Part shown: one piece after another, positions 6,893 through 13,515 of the stretch
Position numbering within the stretch: position 1 is the first letter of the stretch
Layout: every line of letters begins with the position of its first letter
NCBI GenBank assembly: GCA_044870295.1
Contig: JBIOYQ010000123.1
Location: forward strand, 1 to 17,264
Origin: AC-52 sp044870295
GTDB lineage: Bacteria > Actinomycetota > UBA4738
Direction: 5' to 3'
DNA: 17,264 nt
Program-made: the position numbers and the translations under genes
The notes under the pieces: model-generated
Told to the model about the DNA's origin: nothing
The model's input: only the letters and a program-made list of their open reading frames with translations
Databases searched by the model: none

Positions 6893-7862
6893 GCCCGCCG
6901 GGGTGGTCCGTGTCCCAACGCTCGACGAGATCCGGGCCGCCCGCGACCGGATCGGTGACTGGATCGTCCGGTCACCACTGGTTCGCCTGAACGCGGACGA
7001 CCTCCCTGCGGAGATCTCCCTGAAGCTCGAGAACCTGCAGCCCATCGGTTCGTTCAAGATCCGGGGAGCGGGGAACGCCATGGCCCTGGCCGATCCGGCC
7101 CGGCTGGCCAACGGCGTCTACACGGCGAGCGCGGGGAACATGGCGCAGGGCGTCGCCTGGCACGCGCGCCGGCTGGGGATCCCGTGTGCGGCGGTCGTCC
7201 CGGAGACCGCACCCGAAGCGAAGCTGTCCGCCGTCGAACGCCTGGGCGCGGCCATCGTCAAGGTGCCGGTGGACGACTGGTGGCAGCTCATGAGCGATCG
7301 CGTCTACCCGCCGCTGTCGGATCGGCTGTTCATCCACCCCTTCGCGTCGCCCGAGGTGATGGCGGGCAACGGAACGATCGGGCTGGAGATCCTGGAGGAT
7401 CTCCCGGACGTCGACGCGGTGGTCGTCCCGTACGGCGGTGGCGGGCTGTCGACCGGGATCGCCGCGGCCATCAAGGCGTTGCGACCCCAGGCCAAGGTGT
7501 TCGCCGCCGAGGTGGAGACGGCCGCACCCCTGGCGGCTTCTCTGGCCGCGGGACGCCCCACGCCCGTGGACGCCGTGCACACGTTCGTGGACGGCATCGG
7601 GGGCAAGAGCGTGTTCGACGACATGTTTCCCGTCGCCCGCCGTCTGCTGGACGGCTCGCTCACCGTGTCGGTCGAAGCGGTGGCGGATGCCGTCAGGCTC
7701 CTGGCGACCCGCAATCACGTCGTGGCGGAGGGTGCCGGCGCTGCGTCGGTGGCAGCCGCGCTCTCCGGGCGGGCCGGATCCGGGTCCGTGGTGGCCGTGG
7801 TGTCGGGCGGGAACATCGACGCGGCGAAGGTGGCCACCATCCTGAGCGGCGGCGTGCCCTGA
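6882..7862 (+). CDS. Threonine/serine dehydratase-like PLP enzyme (fold type II)
   Basis: The 326-residue protein is a single-domain member of the threonine dehydratase / serine racemase / hydroxyaspartate ammonia-lyase group, without a C-terminal ACT regulatory domain. PLP lysine K59 lies in IGSFKIRGAGNAM. SAGNMAQG (83-90) is the substrate carboxylate loop, with Met where the family usually has His. GGGGLSTG (185-192) binds the PLP phosphate and SGGN (308-311) faces the pyridine ring. I choose the ATG at 6882, which overlaps the upstream gene by 11 bases; the longer frame upstream is antisense-type shadow sequence. Coupling to an OCD-family protein recalls the EutB-EutC pair of ectoine catabolism and the diaminopropionate (SbnA-SbnB) pair, but no other genes of those pathways are here, so the substrate is open. 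Confidence 0.9.
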   Translation: MPTEPAGVVRVPTLDEIRAARDRIGDWIVRSPLVRLNADDLPAEISLKLENLQPIGSFKIRGAGNAMALADPARLANGVYTASAGNMAQGVAWHARRLGIPCAAVVPETAPEAKLSAVERLGAAIVKVPVDDWWQLMSDRVYPPLSDRLFIHPFASPEVMAGNGTIGLEILEDLPDVDAVVVPYGGGGLSTGIAAAIKALRPQAKVFAAEVETAAPLAASLAAGRPTPVDAVHTFVDGIGGKSVFDDMFPVARRLLDGSLTVSVEAVADAVRLLATRNHVVAEGAGAASVAAALSGRAGSGSVVAVVSGGNIDAAKVATILSGGVP

Positions 7863-7863
7863 C

Positions 7864-8673
7864 ATGCAGCGTCGTGTGCTGGGTCGATCCGGCTTGGAGG
7901 TGCCCACCGTGGGTGTCGGCACCTGGAAGACGTTCGACGTTCGTGGACGGCGAGACGAGGACGACGCCAGGGCCAGGGTCGACGAGGCACTGTCCGTGGG
8001 AGCGGACCTGTTCGACTCGTCGCCGATGTACGGCGAGGCGGAGCGCGTGCTGGGCCGGGCGCTGGAAGGCCGGCGGGATGACGCCCTGATCGCCACCAAG
8101 GTCTGGACGCGGTCCCCTCAGGAGGGCGAGGCCCAGATCCAGCGCGCCCTCGGTTACTTCGGCGGGCGTGTCGAGCTGTACCAGGTCCACAACCTGGTCG
8201 CCTGGCGCGAGCACCTGACGACGCTGGAGCGCCTCAAGGAGGAGGGGGTGGTGTCGGCGATCGGGGCGACGCACTGGAGCCCGTCGGCCTTCGAGGAGCT
8301 GGCGGCCGTCATGCGGACCGGTCGCATCGACGCCATCCAGATCCCGTACAACCCGCAGGAGCGCGAGGTGGAGCTGTCGATCCTTCCTCTGGCCGCGGAC
8401 CTCGGGCTCGGTGTGGTGGTGATGCGGCCGTTCGGCGAAGGCGCGTTGATGCGACGGCCGCCGAAGCCGGATCAGCTCGCCGCGCTGGCTCCGTTCGGCG
8501 TGACCACGTGGGCTCAGGCGTTGCTGAAGTGGATACTGTCCGACCCGCGATGCCACACCGCCATCCCGGCGACGTCCAGGCTCGGCCGCATGACCGAGAA
8601 CGCCGCGGCCGGCAACCCGCCGTGGTTCGGCCCGGAGGAACGCGATCTGGTCTCGCGCATGGCGGCGCAGTGA
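7864..8673 (+). CDS. Aldo/keto reductase
   Basis: A 269-residue NADPH-dependent oxidoreductase of the aldo/keto reductase superfamily (TIM barrel). The catalytic tetrad is readable: D51 and Y56 in FDSSPMYGEAE, K79 in IATKVW, H109 in YQVHN. Other marks are LGRSGLEVPTVGVGTW at the N-terminus and the C-terminal cofactor region AIPATSRLGRMTENAAA (233-249). The protein is shorter than most YajO-type members (about 310-330), with a brief loop after the KVW strand. The ATG follows the upstream TGA by one base, so it is the third gene of the OCD-dehydratase operon and probably acts on a carbonyl product of that pathway. No strong ribosome binding site is seen, consistent with translational coupling. 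The gene ends seven bases from the convergent SGNH hydrolase gene. Confidence 0.92.
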   Translation: MQRRVLGRSGLEVPTVGVGTWKTFDVRGRRDEDDARARVDEALSVGADLFDSSPMYGEAERVLGRALEGRRDDALIATKVWTRSPQEGEAQIQRALGYFGGRVELYQVHNLVAWREHLTTLERLKEEGVVSAIGATHWSPSAFEELAAVMRTGRIDAIQIPYNPQEREVELSILPLAADLGLGVVVMRPFGEGALMRRPPKPDQLAALAPFGVTTWAQALLKWILSDPRCHTAIPATSRLGRMTENAAAGNPPWFGPEERDLVSRMAAQ

Positions 8674-8680
8674 GTCCGGA

Positions 8681-9511
8681 TCAGGAGGCCGGCCACCAGG
8701 AGGCGGCCCAGGTCACATCCGCCAACGCGGCCTGGCCGCTCAGGTTGGGGTGGAAGTAGTCAAGCGTGCTGACCATATCGGCCGTGAACTTGAAGGCATA
8801 GGTCGCGTACCGGTCGAAGCGGCAGTTCGCGTACTGCCTGCATCCCTGCTGGAGGATCCGGTTGAACGTCAGCTCTCTTCGCACCACGCGTTGCCGGTCG
8901 CGCTCGCTGTTGAACGGTGAGAGCAGCGACTGGCAGATCTGGGCTACGGCCCACACAAGCTGCGCAGCCGGATCGTCGTGCAGGACCAGCCACAGTTGGT
9001 ACACGTCCGGGATGCTGCTCACGAAGATGTGCGCGCCGGCCGGAAGCCCTGCCTCCAGCGTCGCGAGCGTGGCCTCGAACTGGCTCTGGAAGTCGGCGGG
9101 CTTGGTCATGGTCGCCCCCGAGTCGGTGCACAGGTCGTTCGCGCCCATGAGGATGGTCACGTAGTCGGCCCCTTGCGCAACGGCCTCCGCGGCCTGGCCG
9201 GGCGCGTCGTCCATCTGCGATCCGGTCACCGCGTCGTTGTAGGTGGCTCCGGCTATAGCGGGGTTCTGGGCCAGGATGCGCTCGAACTGGCTGGAGACGA
9301 CGTCGGTGTCGTCGTACCCCGTCGCCCACGAATGCTCTGGGTAGTCGCCGTAGAAGCAGCACACGTCGAACGCCCTGGTGATGGAATCCCCGATCGAGGC
9401 GATCGAGTTGGGAAGTGGTGGCGCCGCTCGGTGGGAAGCGGACGCGGATGACGGAGGCAGGAGCGTCGTCAGCAGGACCGCCGCAGCGACGAGCCCGACC
9501 CCTCGACGCAC
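8681..9511 (-). CDS. Secreted SGNH/GDSL-type hydrolase (lipase/esterase)
   Basis: A 276-residue exported esterase-type protein. Residues 1-25 are a signal peptide (arginines, hydrophobic GLVAAAVLLTTLL, Ala-X-Ala site before HRAAPP). The four SGNH blocks can be read: SIGDSIT with Ser43, NDAVTGSQ with Gly97, GANDLC with Asn125, and DYFHPN with Asp251 and His254 completing the triad. Six cysteines (51, 52, 128, 193, 224, 230) suit a disulfide-bonded exported enzyme as in actinobacterial SGNH lipases. The start is a GTG at 9511 after the purine-rich GGAGGGGAGGGG. Substrate is unknown; lipids, acetylated glycans or short esters are all possible. It lies downstream of the MFS gene with an 84-base gap and appears to have its own promoter. 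Confidence 0.92.
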   Translation of the reverse strand: MRRGVGLVAAAVLLTTLLPPSSASASHRAAPPLPNSIASIGDSITRAFDVCCFYGDYPEHSWATGYDDTDVVSSQFERILAQNPAIAGATYNDAVTGSQMDDAPGQAAEAVAQGADYVTILMGANDLCTDSGATMTKPADFQSQFEATLATLEAGLPAGAHIFVSSIPDVYQLWLVLHDDPAAQLVWAVAQICQSLLSPFNSERDRQRVVRRELTFNRILQQGCRQYANCRFDRYATYAFKFTADMVSTLDYFHPNLSGQAALADVTWAASWWPAS

Positions 9512-9542
9512 CGACCCCTCCCCTCCGTCCGAAGCCCCGCGA

Positions 9543-9572
9543 AGGATAGGGCGACGCCATGGCGTCGGTCCA
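9543..9572 (-). promoter_or_regulatory. Predicted promoter of the SGNH hydrolase gene
   Basis: On the minus strand TGGACC (9572-9567, 4 of 6 to TTGACA) is followed after 18 bases by TATCCT (9548-9543). The predicted start near 9536 leaves about 25 bases of leader with a GGAGGGG ribosome binding region. Nearly the whole spacer is a perfect palindrome, described separately. Confidence 0.45.
9552..9567. repeat. Perfect 16-base palindrome in the promoter spacer of the SGNH gene
   Basis: CGACGCCATGGCGTCG is identical on both strands and lies between the predicted -35 and -10 boxes of the SGNH gene, sharing one base with the -35. A dimeric repressor bound there would block RNA polymerase. Such a palindrome can also arise by chance in GC-rich DNA, though 16 bases is long. 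Confidence 0.6.
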
Positions 9573-9595
9573 GACCGTTGCGAGGGACGTGCCGG

Positions 9596-10855
9596 TCAGC
9601 TGTGATCGGGGCGGATGCCTGCCAGACGAACCTGCTCGTGGCGGGCGATGGCCGCCAAGCCGCCACCGGCCATCACGACGGCGGCCAAGCCGGTGCCCAC
9701 GACCGCTGCCAGGGCGATCGCATGCGCCGGACCCAATCGGCCCGGTTCACCCAACCAGGCGAAACCAATGCTGCCGACGGTCTCCGCCACGGCGAGCATG
9801 GCGTGGCTCATGCTGTTCGCCCGGCCCCGGATCTCGTTGGGCAGCGCCTCGGCCAGGGTGGCGGCCGCGGGGATGCCGAGCCCGGCGTCCGCCAGGCCTG
9901 CGGCGAACGCGATGGGGATCAAGAACGCGAACGACGGCTCGAACCACGTGAAGGCGAACGACGCCACCCCCGCGACCGAGATGAGGGCCCACGGCGTGCG
10001 GGGGTGTCGGTCGTCCCGAGACGCCACCGCGAGGCTGGTTACGACCGTCCCGAGGCCGGCGATGGACAGGATGAGGCCGTACTGCCCGCCGGGGCCGCCC
10101 AGCACGTCGCGGACGTACACGACCAGCAACGCGATGATCCCGGAGAAGCCGAAGTCGATCGCCGTGTTCACCAAGGCGTACGTCCGAACGGCAGGCGCGC
10201 CGAACAGGGCGCGGAACCCGTCACGGAGGTCCTGCATCGTCGTTCCTCGCTCGCGTTCGGGTTTCCCGCGGGGGTGCACGGTGGTGACGAACGCCGCCGC
10301 GATCACGAACGAGGCCGCATCGAAGAAGAACGCGTGCCGGGCCCCGACCAGGAGGACCACGAGCCCGCCGAGCGCCGGCCCGACCGTGTGCAGCACCTGG
10401 TGGGTGGTCTCCGTGATGGCGAGCACCCGCACCAACACCGGGCCCTCGGCCACCTGCGCGTACAGGGCCGCCCGCGCCGGGCGGAACAGCGGGCTCAGCG
10501 AAGAGGACGCGAAGGAAAGCACGTAGGCCTGCCACGGGGCGTGGGTGAACGGCAGCGTTCCGATGAGGGCCGCCCGGACCAGGCTGGTGCCGATCATGAC
10601 CGCCCGGCGGTCCATGCGATCCACCAGCACGCCGGCGAACGGGCCGATGGTGAACCACGGGATGGCACGGAGGGCCAGCGCGAACCCCACGGCGGTGGCC
10701 GATCCGGTCAGGTTGTTCACGTAGACGGCCAGGGCGATGAACGTGATGAAGTCGCCGGCGTCGTTGATGAGGTCCGCGTACCACAGGGCCCGCAGCTCGC
10801 GATGGTTGAGCACGCGGAAGATCTCGAGCATGCGATGCACGGATGGGCGAGGCAC
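9596..10855 (-). CDS. MFS transporter (MFS_3 / EntS-like exporter group)
   Basis: A 419-residue inner membrane protein with about 12 hydrophobic helices in two halves. The N-terminus (FRVLNHRELRALWYADLIND, residues 13-32) and first cytosolic loop with GVLVDRMDRRAVMIG (75-89) match the group of MFS exporters annotated as EntS-like or MFS_3; that loop is the MFS motif A equivalent (G-x3-D-R-x-x-R-R). A charged central loop (RGKPERERGTTMQDLRDG) separates the halves. The GTG at 10855 is chosen because TAATCT (10869-10864) ends eight bases before it, a leaderless arrangement; an ATG at 10831 is the alternative. Export of a drug, siderophore or other small molecule is a family inference; the cargo cannot be read. 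It lies 37 bases downstream of the JAMM-LysM gene on the same strand. Confidence 0.9.
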   Translation of the reverse strand: MPRPSVHRMLEIFRVLNHRELRALWYADLINDAGDFITFIALAVYVNNLTGSATAVGFALALRAIPWFTIGPFAGVLVDRMDRRAVMIGTSLVRAALIGTLPFTHAPWQAYVLSFASSSLSPLFRPARAALYAQVAEGPVLVRVLAITETTHQVLHTVGPALGGLVVLLVGARHAFFFDAASFVIAAAFVTTVHPRGKPERERGTTMQDLRDGFRALFGAPAVRTYALVNTAIDFGFSGIIALLVVYVRDVLGGPGGQYGLILSIAGLGTVVTSLAVASRDDRHPRTPWALISVAGVASFAFTWFEPSFAFLIPIAFAAGLADAGLGIPAAATLAEALPNEIRGRANSMSHAMLAVAETVGSIGFAWLGEPGRLGPAHAIALAAVVGTGLAAVVMAGGGLAAIARHEQVRLAGIRPDHS

Positions 10856-10863
10856 GGCTTCGC

Positions 10864-10869
10864 AGATTA
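10864..10869 (-). promoter_or_regulatory. -10 element (TAATCT) of the MFS gene
   Basis: TAATCT on the minus strand ends eight bases before the GTG at 10855, consistent with a leaderless transcript. No ribosome binding site precedes the gene. The upstream gene's stop is only 24 bases further, so readthrough from it is also possible. Confidence 0.4.
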
Positions 10870-10892
10870 CTGCGACCGGCTGGTCGCTATCC

Positions 10893-11831
10893 CTAGGGGC
10901 CGAGCGGGATGGCCAGGACCTGCCCGACCTCGAGGCGGTCGGGGTCGCTGATGACGGAGCGGTTGGCGTCCAGGATCTTCGGCCACTTCTGCGGATCCCC
11001 GTAGAACGTCCCCGCCAGGTCCCACAGGCTGTCGCCCGGTTGGACGGGATGGTGCACCACCACGCCGAAAGGCCCGGCTTGGCGCAGCTTCCTGCGAGCC
11101 TCTCGCAGAGAACGCTTGGCCGCGTCCAGATCCGATCGGAGCTCTCGCAGTCGAGTCTCTTCGTGCGTCGTGATCTCTCGGGCCTGGTGCAGGAGCCTTC
11201 GGATCCGGTCCAGTTCCAGGTGTTGCGCCTGCACCTGCCTGGTGAGCGCCGCGGTGGAACCCTGGTCGGCGTGGTCGTGCCAGTCGCTCAGCCAGTACCC
11301 GCCGGCCCCACCCGCAACCAGGCCAAGGACCACCAGTCCGGCGGCGGCGGCCCTAGCCCCCCGGCCGGGTTGGCCTCGGCCGTTGACGGTTCCGGCCGGC
11401 GCTGGGCGTCGCGGCGGCTGACCCTCCGACAGGTCCCGGATGTCCCACCCGTACCAGGCGAGCGCCTCGGCGATGGGGTCCACCACCAGGGCGACGGTCC
11501 ACGGGTCCCCGAAGAGCGTTCGCTGCAGCCGCCGGTCGTACTCGGAGAGGGTCACACCCGTTCCCGGGTGCGAGTGATACCAGCCGACGATCCGGGCCCC
11601 GCGAGGTTCGTGGTCGAGCGCCGCGTACGCCTGCTCCCACACCTGGGGGGGAAAGGCGATCTCTCCTTCGTAGGTCTCGGCCAGCGAGGCGGGAAGGGCG
11701 GCGTCGATGACGAGCCCACGTTCGCCGGGCCGGCCCAGGAGCAGCCCACCGACCTTCCGAGCCCAGGCCGAGTTGATGTGAGCCTGGATCGCGTCCAGGA
11801 CGCGGGGCTGGACGATGGGAAGGCCGCTCAT
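10893..11831 (-). CDS. JAMM/MPN domain - transmembrane helix - coiled coil - LysM protein
   Basis: A 312-residue multi-domain membrane protein. Residues about 5-135 form a JAMM/MPN (Mov34-type) zinc metalloprotease-like domain: GGLLLG (28-33), and GWYHSHPGTGVTLSEYD (83-99), an exact H-x-H-x7-S-x2-D motif with H86, H88, S96 and D99. A proline/glycine/arginine linker (138-160) leads to one transmembrane helix (about 160-181). Residues about 190-250 are charged heptad-like coiled coil. Residues 257-311 are a LysM peptidoglycan-binding domain (VQPGDSLWDLAGTFYGDPQKWPKILDANR core). Positive charge before the helix puts the JAMM domain inside and LysM outside. The glutamate normally three residues before the GLLLG glycine appears to be Lys26, so catalysis is in doubt. 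JAMM domains cleave isopeptide bonds of ubiquitin-like proteins or process sulfur carriers; no such partner is in the window. The ATG start lacks a ribosome binding site. Confidence 0.9.
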   Translation of the reverse strand: MSGLPIVQPRVLDAIQAHINSAWARKVGGLLLGRPGERGLVIDAALPASLAETYEGEIAFPPQVWEQAYAALDHEPRGARIVGWYHSHPGTGVTLSEYDRRLQRTLFGDPWTVALVVDPIAEALAWYGWDIRDLSEGQPPRRPAPAGTVNGRGQPGRGARAAAAGLVVLGLVAGGAGGYWLSDWHDHADQGSTAALTRQVQAQHLELDRIRRLLHQAREITTHEETRLRELRSDLDAAKRSLREARRKLRQAGPFGVVVHHPVQPGDSLWDLAGTFYGDPQKWPKILDANRSVISDPDRLEVGQVLAIPLGP

Positions 11832-11846
11832 GGTGGGGGAAGCGGC

Positions 11847-11852
11847 AGTGTA
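11847..11852 (-). promoter_or_regulatory. -10 element (TACACT) of the JAMM-LysM gene
   Basis: TACACT on the minus strand ends 15 bases before the ATG at 11831, giving a leader of about 8 bases and no Shine-Dalgarno sequence. The expected -35 position (about 11870-11875) falls inside the inverted repeat at 11861-11878 and does not match consensus, as might be expected for an activator- or repressor-controlled promoter. Confidence 0.4.
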
Positions 11853-11860
11853 GGCCCCGA

Positions 11861-11878
11861 CCCTGTCGGTAGACAGGG
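11861..11878. repeat. Inverted repeat CCCTGTC-GGTA-GACAGGG (candidate operator)
   Basis: A perfect 7-base stem with a 4-base centre, covering the -35 position of the JAMM-LysM promoter. It is not followed by a T-run in either direction and lies upstream of both divergent genes, so an operator is more likely than a terminator. Confidence 0.5.
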
Positions 11879-11945
11879 GGACGAAGGTCCTGAGCCGATC
11901 GGTCTAGTTCTCACACCGCGACCTGCGAAGATGGGGCGCCGGCGC

Positions 11946-12007
11946 TTGCGCAGACGGCCGACCGGAGGCTACGCTGCCGGACCCACAGCGACGCGCACTC
12001 AAGGAGG
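11946..12007 (+). promoter_or_regulatory. Promoter and strong ribosome binding site of the Asp-box gene
   Basis: TTGCGC at 11946-11951 and TACGCT at 11970-11975 are 18 bases apart. AAGGAGG at 12001-12007 is a near-perfect Shine-Dalgarno sequence five bases before the ATG at 12013. It is the strongest ribosome binding site in the window, suggesting high expression of the secreted product. Confidence 0.5.
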
Positions 12008-12012
12008 CTGCG

Positions 12013-13515
12013 ATGCGTTCAGGCCGGCGTCCTTCGATCTCACGAACCATGGTCGTGGCGACCCTTGCGACCACGCTGGCGCTGGTGGTCGCGCCACTGG
12101 CTCCTGGCGCGGCCGGCGCTGGGGGCGAGCTGCCGCCGAAGGTGAAGTCCTCCTCCGCGAAGTCTGGCCCGTTCCGGCAACCGGCGGGGACGATGGCCGT
12201 GCCTCGAGGGGCGGCCACCCGCCTCGGATTCTGCGGCGGGGACGACTGGGAGCCGGAGATCGCCACTGATGGGGGCTCCTTCGTGTACGTGGTGCTTGCC
12301 CATTTCGTGGGCGATCCCACCTGCGACCCGAGCTCAGCGAACCGCAACCGCGTGTACATCCAGGTGTCCAGTGACGGGGGGAAGACGTTCGGACCACAGC
12401 ACGTGGTGGCCGACACGATCGAGGGTGTGGACTACCCCAGCCAGGTCGACTGCGTGGTCACGGTCGATCCCGTCACGGGCGCCGTGTACGTGAGCTTCCT
12501 CGTCTACGGCCTCCAAGGCGTGCAGACGGACGTGGCCGTGGCCAGGTCGACCGATCACGGAGCCACCTTCACCGCCGTCAAGGTGAACGGCCCGGAGTGC
12601 AAGAACTGCGACCACCCCTGGACCATCGCGTACGGCCAGGACGTGTACACGGCCTACGCCCACGCCAAGAACCACTACCTGGCGCATTCGTCCGACGGCG
12701 GCCGCACGTGGACCGAGACCAACGTGCTGAGGGCCGATATCGTGGCCTTCCCGGAGGGCGCGGCGCTGGATGCCGCCCACAATGCGTGGTTCGCCTGGGG
12801 CGACTGTGCTTCCTCGAGCTGCAACGGCAACAAGGCGGGCAACTATCGGGTCTCGAGGACGCTCGCCGGGACGACCTCGACCTCGTTCGCTCTAGTCGCG
12901 TCGGCCCCCGCCGGCCCCAAGTGCCCCTACGCCCCGAACTGCGGTTTCGCCTATTTCGGGATCCAGGACGACATCGCCATCGACGCCGCTGGCAACATCT
13001 ACCTGCTGTGGCAGGACGGGCAGGACCACAGGAAGGCAGGGAGTCCTCCCATCGCCCAGCTGTCCCGGTGCGCCGCCGGCCTCGACTGCACGAACGCGGC
13101 GAGCTGGGCCTATGTGGGCCGGGCCGACGACAAGAACGCGAACGGATGCGCCGACTCCCTGTGCTACGCGCTGTTTCCCAGGATCGAGGGCGGCGCGCCC
13201 AATCAGATCGGGATCATGTGGATGGACGACCGGTTGGGTGCGCCGCTCGACCACGCGAACGGATGGAACGTGTGGTACCGGACCTCCACCACGGGGGGCA
13301 CCACCTGGAGCGGGCCGAGCGTCCGGGTGTCCCAGTTCGACCCCAACCGGCCCGAGTCGCGACCGAACGGCTTCCTCTTCCCCTACGGTGACTACGAGGG
13401 CATCGATCTGAATTCGTCGACGAACAGCGCGGTGATGATCTGGGGCGAGGGCTGGAACTACACCGGCGGGCCGTCGCAGCCCGGCCACGTGATCTATCGC
13501 TCGCTGGCCACCTGA
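12013..13515 (+). CDS. Secreted Asp-box (sialidase-fold) beta-propeller protein
   Basis: A 500-residue exported protein. Residues 1-36 form a signal peptide (arginine-rich start, hydrophobic core, Ala-rich cleavage region GAAGA). Asp-box motifs S-x-D-x-G-x-T-W/F appear at 119-126 (SSDGGKTF), 179-186 (STDHGATF) and 226-233 (SSDGGRTW), with a degenerate one at 425-432 (STTGGTTW). They mark a sialidase-type beta-propeller. I cannot find a clear arginine triad plus FRIP motif, so sialidase activity is not supported; a binding or other glycosidase role is possible. Thirteen cysteines occur, ten of them as close pairs at 196/199, 265/270, 304/310, 353/359 and 379/384. It is divergent from the JAMM-LysM gene, and its last 22 bases overlap the convergent channel gene. 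Confidence 0.88.
   Translation: MRSGRRPSISRTMVVATLATTLALVVAPLAPGAAGAGGELPPKVKSSSAKSGPFRQPAGTMAVPRGAATRLGFCGGDDWEPEIATDGGSFVYVVLAHFVGDPTCDPSSANRNRVYIQVSSDGGKTFGPQHVVADTIEGVDYPSQVDCVVTVDPVTGAVYVSFLVYGLQGVQTDVAVARSTDHGATFTAVKVNGPECKNCDHPWTIAYGQDVYTAYAHAKNHYLAHSSDGGRTWTETNVLRADIVAFPEGAALDAAHNAWFAWGDCASSSCNGNKAGNYRVSRTLAGTTSTSFALVASAPAGPKCPYAPNCGFAYFGIQDDIAIDAAGNIYLLWQDGQDHRKAGSPPIAQLSRCAAGLDCTNAASWAYVGRADDKNANGCADSLCYALFPRIEGGAPNQIGIMWMDDRLGAPLDHANGWNVWYRTSTTGGTTWSGPSVRVSQFDPNRPESRPNGFLFPYGDYEGIDLNSSTNSAVMIWGEGWNYTGGPSQPGHVIYRSLAT

Larger units (their letters stand above)
11832..12012. other. 181-base divergent control region between JAMM-LysM and Asp-box genes
   Basis: No gene is visible. It holds, from left to right, the -10 of the JAMM-LysM gene (minus), an inverted repeat at 11861-11878, a stretch of about 65 bases in which I see nothing distinct, then the promoter and a strong ribosome binding site of the Asp-box gene (plus). 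Confidence 0.7.

Noticed and set aside
5864..7111. Minus-strand open frame of 415 codons
   Set aside because: Antisense shadow of the OCD-family and dehydratase genes, low-complexity Arg/Gly/Asp/His translation.
9578..10951. Plus-strand open frame of 457 codons
   Set aside because: Antisense to the MFS gene; composition is Arg/Gly/Asp/Glu/His with no hydrophobic or domain pattern, while the minus strand reads a clear transporter.
10893..11831. A bacterial ubiquitin-like conjugation operon around the JAMM protein
   Set aside because: No ubiquitin-like, E1-like or E2-like gene is within the window; the neighbours are a transporter and a secreted propeller protein.
11861..11878. Intrinsic terminator
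   Set aside because: The hairpin has no T-run on either strand and lies upstream of both neighbouring genes, so it cannot terminate either of them.
10737..12269. Plus-strand open frame of 510 codons
   Set aside because: Antisense to the JAMM-LysM gene and overlapping the Asp-box signal peptide region in another frame; no recognisable domain.
12013..13515. Annotation as a true sialidase
   Set aside because: Asp-boxes show the fold, but I could not identify the FRIP motif, arginine triad and catalytic Tyr/Glu set needed for the activity.
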